This document shows, in pieces, positions 1-11,763 of a stretch of 64,000 bases of DNA; within the stretch, counting starts at the first letter, position 1; the number at the start of each line of letters is the position of its first letter. Location: the NCBI GenBank assembly GCA_951799425.1, contig OX637409.1, positions 9,830,960-9,894,959 on the forward strand, given 5' to 3'. The notes below the pieces were generated by a model that ran no database searches, had not been told where the DNA came from, and saw only the letters and a list, made by a program, of their open reading frames with translations. Both the position numbers and the translations under genes were made by a program. Origin of the DNA: Ilex aquifolium (Eukaryota; Streptophyta; Magnoliopsida; Aquifoliales; Aquifoliaceae).

Positions 1-497
1 TTTTTCATCCACTTATTTTTATTTGGGCGAAGTTGAGTATCAGAATACTTATATTTGTCGTGATTATTAATATACTTTTTCAGTCCGTATTTTTTCACAT
101 TCAATTGCACGGCTATCAAGAGTTGGGTCTGGATAAAAACAACTTTTTTATGTATGTAATGCTTATGTATTGAATATATATACGCCGAAATACTTGGGAT
201 ATAGAAAAATCAAGTGCTTGGTTATTGAAATATTCGATATAACCTTATGTTTCATATTTCTACATTTAAAAATGTGACAATTATTATCTATGAAATTAGT
301 AACATGGTTTGTTTTTGTTACTATGTCTCACCAAAATGAGACACCAATGAAATATCAAAGCAGAAAATCATAACCGGAACTCCTAAGTAAAAAATTCAAT
401 AAAAAGAACATGATTTAGTGAAAAAGTACATGATTTTAAATGTACAACAACTTTTGTCCTAAAAATTGAAGCAAAATATTAGTCGCATTTTTCAGGA
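1..497. other. AT-rich intergenic sequence
   Basis: No coding frame, RNA gene or repeat boundary is recognisable here. The sequence is AT-rich with only short random frames. Confidence 0.5.
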
Positions 498-679
498 GAG
501 TAATGTTATTTGGATTTAAAAATTTGATCTTATTTGTTGACTTGATTCACTATGACCTTTTCGATTGACTGTGAGTCCCATTAAATATTGAAACTTATTC
601 TTTATCTAATGATTCTAATGAAACCATATCATCAGGTCAACAAATAAGATCATATTTTTAGGTCCAAATAACATTACTC
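498..679. mobile_element. Short inverted-repeat element (MITE-like)
   Basis: The two ends form arms of about 55 bp in inverted orientation. The left arm starts GAGTAATGTTATTTGG and the right arm ends CCAAATAACATTACTC. Both contain a matching GATCTTATTTGTTGA core, separated by about 75 bp. There is no coding capacity. The structure fits a non-autonomous TIR transposon. No clear target duplication was found, so the superfamily is not assigned. Confidence 0.7.
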
Positions 680-1121
680 TTTTCAGAATGAAGTCAAGAA
701 TCATAATTCTAATTAGTGCTATGAAGTCGAATTTATTTTTTTCCCTAATAAAAAGAAAGGTTAGCAACTAAATATGCAAGTAAATTATGCATGTGGTAAA
801 TTGAAAAAACTAGCACCCAGAAAAATATTAATCACTGTATATTATAGGATTCATTGCAAGTTCTTGACCATAATTCGTACATTATTACATTAATTTATCG
901 ATCAAATATATCAGTTCAACCACTCAGCCTTAGGAGATTAGATTTGTTTTGCACAAGATTTAGCATTAGTCCGATAGATTCACGGGAACAAAAACTTTTT
1001 TTGATTAAAACTTATGTTATATTAATAAAGATTCCCGATTAACTGTTAGTTTTTGATATTAATATAAAACATAATTTCTAATAATTGACTCCCTCTCAGA
1101 AGGTGAACATTTGTTGGAGGA
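680..1121. other. AT-rich intergenic sequence
   Basis: Nothing recognised. The short frame at 854-1042 has no family resemblance and is probably chance. Confidence 0.5.
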
Positions 1122-2378
1122 CTAGTTATTACTCGTGTTTGAAGGTATAAAATAATAAAAAAAATGGTTAACAATAAACATATTTGCATTCATACCTAAA
1201 ATCAAATCGCAAACATAGATGAGGGAGAAATGAATTTAAGCATCGGTTGTAGTGAGGGTAAGCGATGGTAGTGGTGGTGGGCAGCAATAGTGGTAGTGGT
1301 GGAGAGATAGTGATGGTTGTGGTGGGTGACGACAATCGTGGTGGTGGTGGCGGCAGCCGTGGGTGACAATGGTGGTGGCAGCCGTGGGGTGGCAATGGTG
1401 GTGGCAGCCGCGGGGTGGCAATGGTGATGGTGGGTTTTGGGTAACAATGGTGGTAGTGACAACAATGATTGACGGTGATGGTGGAGGTGATGGTGGTTGG
1501 TAGTGGTGGTGGAAGACGGTGATGGTTGTGGTGGGCGACGACAATCGTGGTGGTGGTGACAGCCGTGGGTGGCAATGGTGGTGGCAGCCGTGAGTGGCAA
1601 TGGTGATGGTGGGTTTTGGGTAACGATGGTGGTAGTGACAGCCATGATTGACGGCGATGGTGGAGGTGGGTGTAGGTGGTGGTAGTTGGTAGTGGTGGTG
1701 GTGGGCAGTGACAATGGTGGTGGTGGGCGACGGTGGCGGTGGTGGCGGTGGTAGGGTGTGGTGGGGGATGGGTGAAAGTGTCTGGGGACGATGGTGAACG
1801 ACAACAGGTGGTAGTGGGTAGTGGTAGTGAATGGTGGTGGGTGCTGGCGCTGGGCGACGATAATAGTGGGATAATGGTGGTAGTGGTAATAAATATAAAA
1901 ATGAAATAACGATGATGGTTAGTGACGACGGTGGACAACGACGGTGGACAACGATAGTAGCAATCGGTGATTGGTGGCAGTGGACAATGATGGTATCAAT
2001 TGGTGGTGGGTAACGATGGTGGTTGTGGCAGAGGTGGTGGTGGTGGTGGGGTGGCGACGACAACGATGGTGGTGAGGTAGTGGTGGTGGTAGTAGTAGTG
2101 ATGATGGTGATGGGAGTGACGGTGGGAGTAGAGCTGGGATTGTTCTAAACATTAATTTTTTTTAAAGTATTTATGAAAAATTATAAGTTGTAGAAGCACT
2201 TTTGAAAAGTTATTTCAAAATACTTTTAGAGGCCTATTTTTTCTATTAAATTTGAAAAATTAATATTAATCATCAGATTAACTTTAAAATAAAATTTAAG
2301 ATAATTTTACCTGCGAAAATTAAAAATTATTTTATTTATTTTTTAAAATTTAAATTATATTATAATTTATTATATAGA
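1122..2378 (-). mobile_element. Helitron-like element H1 with GTG-rich minisatellite core
   Basis: Read on the minus strand, it starts TCTATATAATAAA at 2378 and ends with CTAG at 1122. It sits between a 5' A and a 3' T (minus strand) with no target duplication, as Helitrons do. Both ends match the copy at 45119-46174, and the 3' end also matches the copy ending at 63026. The core (about 1255-2140) is an imperfect GTGGTGG / GGTGACGA minisatellite with a conserved island near 1880-1910 (TAATAAATATAAAAATGA). The usual Helitron 3' hairpin is not obvious, so the class is probable rather than proven. Long His/Pro/Thr-rich frames across the core are artefacts of the repeat. Confidence 0.65.
1255..2140. 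repeat. GTG/GGTGGT-rich minisatellite in H1
   Basis: Degenerate tandem units are built on GTGGTGGTGG and GGTGACGACAATGGTGG with no fixed period. The same type of core occurs at 45240-46010, 53550-53720, 53955-54310 and 62750-62890, always tied to the same flanking sequences. Confidence 0.85.
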
Positions 2379-2453
2379 TAAGGTAGGCCACCCATCCTAA
2401 CGGTAGGTTTAGGCCCTGTTTGGCGTGGCCTTCCGGTGCCAAGTCCTAACCCA

Positions 2454-2459
2454 ATGTGA
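2454..2459 (+). promoter_or_regulatory. Start-stop uORF overlapping the FOLK start
   Basis: The sequence ATGTGATGG places a minimal ATG-TGA reading frame at 2454-2459. The A of its stop codon is the A of the FOLK start codon at 2459. The upstream ATG has a weak context (C at -3, T at +4). The FOLK ATG has G at -3 and G at +4. It matters only if transcription starts upstream of 2454. Confidence 0.4.
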
Positions 2460-5400
2460 TGGCGACAAGCGGCTACCTCTTCGTTAAGTCCACTGGTCTT
2501 GAACCCCAGTTGACTAACCAATGTACCTTCACAGATCTACACCGCCTACATTTCGGCGTTGTTCTTGCCACTCCCTCTTCTCTCGGCGTTGGCGTTCGTA
2601 GTCGTTTTGATTTCGGTGTAAGATTCCGGCGACTAAAACCCGGTGGACTTCGCCGTAAACCGACGTCACGGTCAACGGCGGCAGTAATGTTGACGGAGAA
2701 CCCCGTCGTCCGTGATATCTGCGCCACCGCGTTTTCAGGTGGAATCGCTCTCTCTGTTCTTCGATTGTGGGAAGAAACAGCAAAGAGAGGGATCTTTGAC
2801 CAGGTTGGTCTCTTATATTTCTCCAAACACCTCTCTCTCTCTCTATGCAATTTTTTTCCTTAACGGGTAAATTTAGCTAGCAATTCATGCAGATGTGAAA
2901 AAGGAGGGAAATTTTAATCATTTTCTCTTTCTTTTCGGGAATAATAATAGAAAGGACAACAAAATGAAACCAGATTGAGTGTAGAATTTTCTGTTGTGGT
3001 AGACTTTTAATTTGATGGGCTTTGGTTTAGATTAGGGCCTGATTTCTGTTGCGTTTTCTGATGGAGTAGTCTTGTAATGTCCATACAGACTCCTCTCGAC
3101 AAATAGTGGCATGTAAGGAGGATTTTTCAGCTTGCCTGGACAAAAGCAACTGCAGCCGGATTTTTTGCTCCCTTTTGAAACACTATCTTATAATCATATA
3201 TTGATTATAACCTAATAGCTTGGTAACCCACTTTTGTTGCTTAAGCGAGAAAACACGTTGATCCATAAAAATTTTCAAACTTCTATGATCGGTAAGAATT
3301 GTGAAGTGACGACCTAATAAATATGGTCGCCGTAAAGACTGGCGAGCATGTCTTTATCATAGATGGAGAGGTTTAAATTTTTCTTGGAAAGAGTTTTACT
3401 AACAAGGGTCACCCTTGCTGCATAAGAATGACACCAATTCCAATCATGTAGCGAATTTTCTTGGGACCCACCAGAACCCCTTTAGAAATAATATGGCCAA
3501 GATAGTCCATGGATGACTTGGCAAAAGAACACTTGGACTGTTTAACATATAGCTGATTATGACACAAGCATTGTAACACTAATGACAAATGATCAGTATG
3601 GTCTTGAACAGAGTTGCCAAACCTCCTCAAATAAGGCCGAAATATATCATTCATCAAGCTCTGAATGGTGGCTGGTGCTGTTATTAGAAAGCGCAAATGA
3701 CATGACAAGAAACTTATGGTGCATGAAGACGAATTTGATGGTAATCGGAACAGAGATCCAAAGCGATTCTTCACTGTAATACTGCTAAAGGGAGTGATAG
3801 TCCACACATAGACGCCAAGAACCATATTTTTTCCACACTAGTAGCACTGGGGATGAATACGGACTAACACTTGGTCGAATCAAGCCAATAGCTAACATTT
3901 CTTTTAGTTTTCTTGATCTTATCCTTTTGAAAATAAGGATAACGGTACGGTCGAGCATTGGTTGGAACACTAATTAGAATCAGTGGAATACGATAGGCTT
4001 GAGTACATTTAAGAGGAAGTCCCTTAGGAACACTACCTAGAATCAGTGGAACACCACCTAGAATCAGTGGAATACGATGGGCTTGAGTACATTTAAGAGG
4101 AAGTTCCTTAGGTCTTCGAACACATCCATAAAATGGTCAAGAATACGGCCGATTTCAGGTGGAACCTCCTGTTGAGTTATAGAAAAGTTTGCAGCCGTCA
4201 ATTGTAACAAGAATACACCATCAATTTGGATCAACAATCTATGAAGTTCGCCTTGATCAACAACATTGTTGATTGAGGATCCGTTACCTACTAACTTGAA
4301 CTCTTGGCCATCCAAAATAAACTTCATACTTAATTTAGAAAAGCCCTAAGTAATGGCGCCTAAGGAACGAAGCCACGCAGTCCTAGGACAATATCACATC
4401 CACTCACTGATAATAAGAAAAAATTAGATTTCAAGCAATAACCTTGCAAATTTAGGCTAACTCCATTACACTTACCATGCCTATGAAGAATACCTCCGTT
4501 GGCAATGATCACGCGAATTGGAGTAGTGTTGTGCACAATATAACCACAACGTCGAGCTAGAGAAAGATGTAGGAAGTTATGGGTTGATCCAGAGTCGACC
4601 AACACCGTAACAGGTCATTTCTTTAAATAGCTTGTAATTCACATAGTTTCGGGTTGATTGGTGCCAAAAATGGCATAAATGGAAATCTCTAGTCCAGAAG
4701 AGTCTTCCTCATTTTTCTCTTGGTCTTATTTATGTGCGTCATCTCTTTCCATGAAACAACAGTTGAGGGCACTTGCAACGATGGCCAGGCTTGAAAAGTT
4801 TGTCACAATTGAAGCATAGCTCCTTTTGTCGCCTCTCTCTTTGTTCGAAAATAATGAGATGCTTGATGGTTAGTAAGCTTGGGGATTTTGTGTAAGGAGA
4901 AGTTAAAGGAGGAGTTTGTACCTCATTTCGATTAGAGTCTAATTTTTGTTGCGTTTTCCTGAAGGAGTAGTGTTGTAATGCCCAAATAGACTCCTCTTGA
5001 CAAATAGCCAAATCAAAGGCCTCTGACAAAGCCATAGGACGCAAAAGACGGACCCCAACCTTGATGTTTTCAAAGTAGTCCCCAAATGAAGCAACCTTGA
5101 TGTTTCCATTACTTGAGACTTTTCTAAGTTAATTATGAAGTTTATTTTTAATTGTGGTTTGTTTAGGTGCAACAATAGGCTAGTTACATGCCTTCTCCTC
5201 CGGTGGACTGGATTTTCTGCTCCTGATGCGACTTGGGATGATTATTCAGAATTTGTTGCTTGTTTTCTAGCTTTTCTAACTTGAGGACAAGTCGGCATTT
5301 CTAGGAGAGGTGGATGTTAGGAACCTCATGTGTGGGCTGCCTCCCATGCACCTATATGTATGGTTATTTCTTAGATTTTTGTTCTTTTCTTAGGTTTGGG

Positions 5401-8400
5401 ATTTCTATCCTAAAATAGTTGTGTGGGAAATTATGAATAATTGGGTCAGATTAGGAGTTTATTGAGCCAAGAGTTGTAATTGGCAAGGAGTTTAGTTAGG
5501 AGGTCTATTCTATTTATATCATCCTATAAATTGTTTTCGGCAGGAAGAATTTTAATAAAAGTTGAAGAATGATTCCCCTTGAAGTGAATCAATTTTTCTC
5601 AGGATCCTTGGATCCTACCAGCATATTGTTGGAAGCTAGAGCTTGCAGAGCACTTATAAATGGGAAGTGTGCTTTGCAAAATTACACTATATTTAGATTT
5701 GCATGAAAGGAATCTATACTGGAAATGGTTGAAAGTATACTAGAACAATTTTTGGAGTGTATAATAATTATACAACTATAAAAGAAGAGTAGGTATCCAT
5801 TTGTAATTTTGAATGCCTCTAAATATCGATTTACGTCTTCTATCATCCGAGAAATCTCAAATTTGGGACATTATAGCAAATTCGATGGTGTGGATAGAAA
5901 TCTTTATGATTGGTCTGGAGACCATGTGTTTTCTTTTCCATTACTGCTGCCGATTTGGTTTTTTGAGGTGGCAAATATTGTTGTTGATCCGCAATTTTTT
6001 ATAATTGGTTCTTGCCATTTGGATGATGGCAAAGTTTTCAGAGTGCTTACACGAAATAAGAAACTGAGAGAATCAATCAAAGCTTCATTCTGACGATGAT
6101 TAAATAACTTAATTCGGATAGCTTTTTTTGACGTTCCAAAAATGAGGGAGAGATTCCATCTGAGGAACCATGCTAATGTCCTTCGCTTTTCTTGGTATTA
6201 CTAATTATGACATTTAGAGATTAATAATACTAGTTGCACCTCTTTTGCGGATATAATGCATTGCATTGATAGTGCATTTCATTCAATGTTGAGACCCATT
6301 GTTGATCTAGTAACCATAATTCATTAAGTACTCATATTATTTGCTTAAAATTAAGCCCCCATAGCTGGGAGATAGATGATATGACCCCTTTGATAGAACT
6401 CATTCTTGAATACCGATTTGCAACGGAATGGTGCCCAAGAGTTCATATACACATCTATGATTATATTTAATCGATGTGGGACTATAACATTTTGTCATGC
6501 TTTCGTGGCCAACATTCATGGTGTCCCACTCTATCGTCATTGACCCAATGGTAAAGTTTTCTCTTTGGCGGCTCCATTCTCCTATCAGTATTCAATGACA
6601 ACATGATGGAAAGTTTTACCAATTGACATGAATCTAGGGGTATAACTCACTTTCAAAAATCAATTTTTAAATCTTCTAAGAGTTAATATACACACATGTA
6701 AGTCCATACTTAGCCGATGTGAGATCTTAACAACCAAAGATCCTAGATTTTAAGTGATCTCATCAACCGTTATCTCATGCTTGATGCCACAACACATTCT
6801 AACTCCATGGCTCTGTGTCAACGTGAAATAAAAAAATTGAAGTCTATGACTATCATACTTATGACAATGCCTAATTTTGTTGAAATGGACAATGGGTTTT
6901 TTTCTTTTGTCTTGACACATGGGGGTAGATATTCATTTCTGCAGTCATGATGTCATACCATATGTTACTTTTGTGTTTTAAGGGGAAAAAGTTATCGAAT
7001 ATGACGAAATCTTCTCAAGGAAACCCTGTAAGGAAAAAAGTTTCGAGGTTAGCTGGATGGTGTATACACTTCAGCAGTCTATCGGACATCAAAGATTTCA
7101 ACTATGAATAGAAGGTTTCAATTCGTGGTTGCCGTCTGCATGTCTTCATTTGTCATGCAATTGCAATTAGGGATGGTGGTGTCTTGAGAACATGATTCTT
7201 ATTTACGTGCAGGCTGTTGATCCCTCAAAGATCTATAGATGCATGCTAGTGTGTGTTGTGGCATAAAATGAAAGTTTATGGACCCTTGATTTGACGATGA
7301 GTGTCATTTTTAGCACGAGAAAGATTGGCAGTGATCTTTATGATTTCAGGCGACCTTACCAGGAGTGTATTTAGTGTTTTGAGGTGGCAACAATCTTTTG
7401 TTGGCATGATCTTACATTTGGATCCTTCATATGGAAACACGTGCCAAACCCATGTGGAAGTGTTGATGTGGCTAATAAAGAAAGTAAAATAGTTTGTCAG
7501 TCCTTGTTTCTAGCACTGGCTTTGAGTTTATAAGTCAATTATGGGTTTTTTTTCCCTTTTTTGGCATGAGAAGGATATCCATGAATGGTATTGTGTAATT
7601 GGTTTCATTGTCATATGTGAAATCATGGCACTAAAGTTGATTCTTAGTTTGCTGAGATGTTACCTTTTAAACCTCATGTCGCGACAAATTTCTGGTTAGT
7701 GAGACAGTTGATCTGGCATAAAAAGGTAAACCTGATTCTGGCAATGATGCTGGATCTGCTAACTTGGAGGATTATTATTATTTTTTGCTTGTTTAGCATG
7801 ACAAACAACAAATTATTTGTAGTTACTGATACAAATAACAGTTTTTGTCATTGCCTTCCACTAGAATAGACAAAATTTTGTCGCTATTTTACGTGAGCAA
7901 TGAAAATGTCGATATTTACATTAATAAATATCACTACCTGAATCAAGAATTAGTAAGGTTTAGGGTTTTCATGTTACGCAACATCTTTATGCAGCTTGGT
8001 GAGGGTTAAGGACAACAGATAACACTGCACAAGGGGTCCTAGCATTCTTCGTGCATCAAAAGCAAAATAGTTCGATTGAGCACATGAAAACCATGTGTGT
8101 CTGCATAAATTCTCTCCCATGCTAGAAACAACAGAAATCTATATCAACATACCAAGGTGAATTGTTGTGTTTTGAGTTGGCTAGGATCACTAATTTTAGG
8201 TATATTGTCTCTTGATTTCACATATAGCCACAACTAGTTGGCCTGTGCAAAGGATTTCATGTGTAGGAAAAAACCGAAACAGTTCGTTGACTCATGATTC
8301 TGGCCGTAATATCAGTCCTTGTTGATATGGATGCTTGGGTTTTTAGTGGATGTGAAAGTTATTTGTAGACAGGCAGTCGTGTTCATGTTATTAGTGAATT

Positions 8401-10502
8401 TGATTTCTAAGGTGGTGAGAATCTGTAGGTTGGCACATCAGCGCTTTTCGGTTTTTTGTGTGACAGCTGGTGCCAAGTCCAAGGGGTTTTCTATGGTTGC
8501 TTACTGCAGCTTTTATTTGTTTGTGTTTCCTGTATTGAACCATTGCCTGGCCATTGATTTTTTAAAATCATGCCCAAGACAGAGCCTGCGAGTTCGTGCA
8601 AATTGGAGCTACACCAAAAGGTCTTACAATTTTCCAGTGTTGTAGGTTGGCACATCAGCGCTTTTCGGTTTTTTGTGTGACAGCTGGTGCCAAGTCCAAG
8701 GGGTTTTCTATGGTTGCTTACTGCAGCTTTTATTTGTTTGTGTTTCCTGTATTGAACCATCGCCTGGCCATTGATCTTTTAAAATCATGCCCAAGACAGA
8801 GCCTGCGAGTTCGTGCAAATTGGAGCTACACCAAAAGGTCTTACAATTTTCCAGTGTTGTCTATCAACTTGAATTCAGGATGGATTTTCTTTCTTTCAAC
8901 TGGTGGAAATGTGACAAATTTCTGTGTTCTTATAATATAACTTACTGTACTCAAGTGCCACGGATTTGAACATTTCTTTTACCTTTGCTCATGTATAATT
9001 ATTTCTCATTATATAAATATTTGTGTTTTCAGAAACTTAATAGGAAGCTTGTTCATATAAGCATTGGGTTAGTTTTCATGCTTTGCTGGCCTCTATTCAG
9101 GTAATTTTACACGACCAATGAATGAAGCTGTTCATTCTATCTTATGATTTCTGATATTTGAGCTACTAATGATGTCACAGTTCTGGTCGTCAAGCAGCAG
9201 TTCTAGCCGCTCTTATCCCTGGGATTAATATAATTAAGGTGCTTCTTTTGGGACTAGGAATATGGAAAGATGAGGGCACTGTCAAGTCAATGAGCAGATT
9301 CGGAGACTACAGGTACAACTACAGAATAATAATTGATTTAGTAAGCCCGCATGTATCTGTCATGAGCCCTCTGTATCTTACATGTGGCTGTTCCTCGGAC
9401 TTATAATCCCGGTCAAAGGGAACCCCATTGCGGTTGAATGACCAGTGGTGATACTGATTATCCGGTCAACTTTTTAGTTCATTTCATTTAATTTCCATAA
9501 TAATGCAATAGAAGGAAGGAATAAGATAGTTCCTAAAACAGCTAGGTTTGCTGTTCAGAAAGTGTCATCCTAGTTGGGTGTAAATGAATAAAGCCGTTGA
9601 TGAGCAATTCAGGGTCCAGCGGCTCATTGAGAGCTTGGTTAAAAATTAAGCCATCAATCGTGAAGCATTTGTTGACAAGATTTATTGCTTACAAGCCAAG
9701 CTTGAAAACAACCAACAAAGCAAGGTCCCCTCCCTCCAACAAAAACAAAAAAAGGAAGAAAATTCATAGTTATTTATCCATTTGAAATTATATTGATTCT
9801 CAATCTGTCCAGCTTACTCCATGCATCAGGGAGCTTCTCAAGGGACCACTATACTATGCTTCCACAATCACTTTGGCCTGTGTAATCTATTGGAGAACTT
9901 CCCCTATCGCAATTGCAGCAATTTGCAACCTCTGTGCCGGAGATGGTACTGTTTATTAAGGCAATTTGTGTGTGAGTTTGATCACTTGATCGTGCTAGGA
10001 CTTTTTGTCAATTCAATGATTTCCATTTCAGACGCAAATGGAGTAAACACAAAAGACTTGCTTGGGATATTCAACAGACTAGAAATACCCTGTTGCAAAG
10101 AGTCATGGCTAATTGAAATTACCTGTTTCAGGTTTAGCTGACATTGTGGGAAGGCGGTTTGGAAGCCAGAAACTTCCCTACAACAGAAACAAATCCATTG
10201 CAGGCAGTCTTGCGATGGCAGCGGCTGGTTTCATTGCTTCTGTCGGGTAATTTCCGCTTTACCTCTTATGAGCATCTGTGGAAAGCCTGATAGATTTTGG
10301 CTGATATAAACTGTGTTGTAACAGGTATATGCACTATTTCTCCTCATTTGGGTACGTTGATGAAAGTTGGGAAATGGTTTTGGGTTTCTTGGTTGTGTCT
10401 CTTGCCTCAGCACTGGTAGAATCCCATCCACTGAGTACTGAGATTGATGACAATCTCACAGTTCCCCTTACTTCTCTGTTGGTGGGTTGTTTTGTATTCT
10501 AA
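2459..10502 (+). CDS. FOLK: Farnesol/phytol kinase, chloroplastic (FOLK-like), six exons
   Basis: The predicted enzyme phosphorylates farnesol or a related prenol (phytol, geranylgeraniol) using a nucleotide triphosphate, salvaging isoprenoid alcohols in the plastid membrane. My exon model is 2459-2803, 9033-9100, 9181-9312, 9830-9945, 10132-10246 and 10325-10502. All introns are GT-AG and the sum is 954 nt (317 aa plus stop), close to the ~307 aa of Arabidopsis FOLK. Residues 1-75 are Ser/Arg-rich like a transit peptide. The rest is hydrophobic with several membrane segments and the family signatures [16 protein letters not shown] (exon 2), CNLCAGDG (exon 4) and [21 protein letters not shown] (exon 5), typical of the CTP-transferase/polyprenol-kinase fold. 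The ATG at 2459 is preferred; an in-frame GTG just before it is not a plant start. Phytol kinase VTE5 is the main alternative, but the motifs around exon 1 ([10 protein letters not shown]) and exon 3 fit FOLK better. Confidence 0.93.
3046..3112 (-). repeat. Second copy of a gypsy gag segment
   Basis: This stretch (core TGTTGCGTTTTC... to ...CTCTCGACAAATAG) closely resembles 4946-5008 inside the gag remnant. It lies directly beyond the RNase H end of the same antisense fragment, so gag sequence occurs on both sides of it. This indicates rearrangement or two overlapping insertions. Confidence 0.6.
3130..5175 (-). pseudogene. Degraded Ty3/gypsy gag-protease-RT-RNase H, antisense in FOLK intron 1
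   Basis: Read on the minus strand, the order is gag with a CCHC knuckle ([14 protein letters not shown], about 4790-4835), protease with the DSGSTHNF active site (about 4590), reverse transcriptase starting near 3970 ([20 protein letters not shown]), and RNase H down to about 3130 ([20 protein letters not shown]). It is broken in many places. The RT region carrying the catalytic double-Asp box is missing ([12 protein letters not shown] runs straight into the following helix). Part of the RT-RNase H linker is also gone. A ~70-bp segment is duplicated at 3970-4025 and 4050-4110. The knuckle and protease types suggest the chromovirus branch. It cannot code for active protein. Confidence 0.85.
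5190..5314 (+). pseudogene. 3' tail of a gypsy pol (integrase C-terminus), sense strand
   Basis: The + strand encodes a motif like the end of plant gypsy pol (APDATWDD, then LEDK after a frameshift). It is followed by a purine-rich tract (AGGAGAGGTGGA) immediately before the LTR at 5315. Its orientation is opposite to the neighbouring gag-RT fragment at 3130-5175, so the two pieces are not one collinear element. Confidence 0.6.
5315..5620 (+). mobile_element. LTR of a gypsy element in FOLK intron 1
   Basis: It begins TGTTAGGAACC and ends GGATCCTACCA, imperfect inverted termini of the TG...CA type. It is preceded by a polypurine tract and contains TATA-like and AATAAA-like sequence near 5510-5560. 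It reads as a 3' LTR in the + direction. No partner LTR was found in the window. Confidence 0.65.
8424..8857 (+). repeat. 217-bp perfect-period tandem duplication in FOLK intron 1
   Basis: Copy 1 is 8424-8640 and copy 2 is 8641-8857. By eye they differ at only two positions (CATTGCC/CATCGCC and GATTTTTT/GATCTTTT), so the duplication is recent. It lies about 175 bp before the exon 2 acceptor. No coding function is apparent. Confidence 0.95.
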
Positions 10503-11763
10503 TCTCTTGGTGTATTCAACACATTGTGTCTGAAAATGGAATCTTAGAACAAAGATCAATTCTGGTGGTACCCAACTGTTGTTGTTCTTAAGGCTAAGAT
10601 ATAAATGTCAATTAAACCATTTGAGAAGCGGTTGAAGCAGTCTTTTTTTCTTGGTAGGCTTTTAGAAATAATCAATCAATCTCTTTTTATTTGCATGTTT
10701 TTGTAAGATTTCCGGAAAACTGGAGCCATACACTATTCTTTCGCCGAATTAAAACACAGTACAATGAGATTGCCATAGCGATGTAGGCATCGGTAATTCT
10801 TATACCAAATCAGATGGATTTGATATTATTAGTTTGAGACTACCCAGCCTAGAATGCGTTTAATGCTTTGATCAATCATGTAACTGAGGAGGATGTCCAA
10901 GTCGGTAGATTTTCTTTGTTTTGAACTGAAACGATCTTCACAATTATATTTAGCACTGGGGATCAAATTGAAGAGGTGCAGCCAAAAGCCAAGGGCTGAC
11001 CCCCCCCCCCCCCCCCCCAAACATCGCAGTATATCACTTGATAATGTTAATGATAAGCAAAAAATGGGTGAGGGCAACAGAGTGTCTAGAGAATATTCCG
11101 ATAAGTCCTCACTGGTGGGATTATAATGCTCTTGACTATGTCTGTTACTCCTCTCGGGAATGAATTTAATTATGTTAATATTACGGTCAATCACTGAATC
11201 CCAATATGGAGTTGGGCATGTTATGGACATCACTTATAAAATATTTTATATTTTTAATTAATTGCTGTCACTTAGGGCTAAAAGTTGGGAGTTGGGGGAT
11301 TAGGACACTACCCTAACTAGGGGGAGACTCACAAACTCGAACAAATAGCTGACTCGTATCGGCCAACCAACTCTTGCAACTGGGAAACTTTATTGAATGC
11401 GGGTCTAGTGAGTACTGAATATTTCTTTCTGGGTCGCATCTAAGTCCCTTGTTGAGGTTTGGAAAATCTGCCATTTTTGCTAGACTTTGTTTAGCCCGGT
11501 GCAGTTATTAGTGAACGGTTTCTCATATTTGCTTGAATCCTTGTTGTTGACTGGTGGATCGCAATGGCAACCCTTACTTTAGCACGGTTAGGTGGATAAG
11601 ATGTATTGGAATAGTTGTCAGAACAATTTAATATCTTTCGTCCTTGTCTCCTCATAATTCCAATATTTTTTTTTTGTATTTTACAAAATTATTCAAGTAT
11701 TTATTCAACCGTTATTTCACAAAATTATCCAATATACTCATTTTTTTAATAACTGTTTGGAAA
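10503..11763. other. Intergenic sequence downstream of FOLK
   Basis: This should contain the FOLK 3' UTR and poly(A) site at its start. A homopolymer of 19 C residues lies at 11000-11018. No gene or element boundary was recognised. Confidence 0.5.

Larger units (their letters stand above)
2804..9032 (+). other. FOLK intron 1 (6.2 kb)
   Basis: This GT-AG intron separates the transit-peptide exon from the catalytic exons and is about 70% of the gene. It contains retroelement fragments at 3046-5620 and a 217-bp tandem duplication at 8424-8857. Outside these (5621-8423 and 8858-9032) no feature was recognised. A 94-codon frame at 5809-6093 has no recognisable family. Confidence 0.85.

Noticed and set aside
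1168..2152. Long minus-strand His/Pro/Thr-rich ORFs
   Set aside because: They exist in all three frames because the sequence is a GTG minisatellite; frames and lengths are not conserved at 45232-45942 or 54098-54319.
2456..2458. GTG upstream of the FOLK ATG as start
   Set aside because: Plants start at ATG, and the ATG at 2459 has a good context and matches the expected N-terminus length.
5809..6093. 94-codon ORF in FOLK intron 1 as a nested gene
   Set aside because: No recognisable domain, no promoter or splice evidence, and intronic AT-rich context.
6472..6731. Repeated GATGTGGGACTATAACA-like motif as a regulatory element
   Set aside because: Two loose copies (about 6472 and 6713) of a motif common in plant intergenic DNA; no boundaries could be set.
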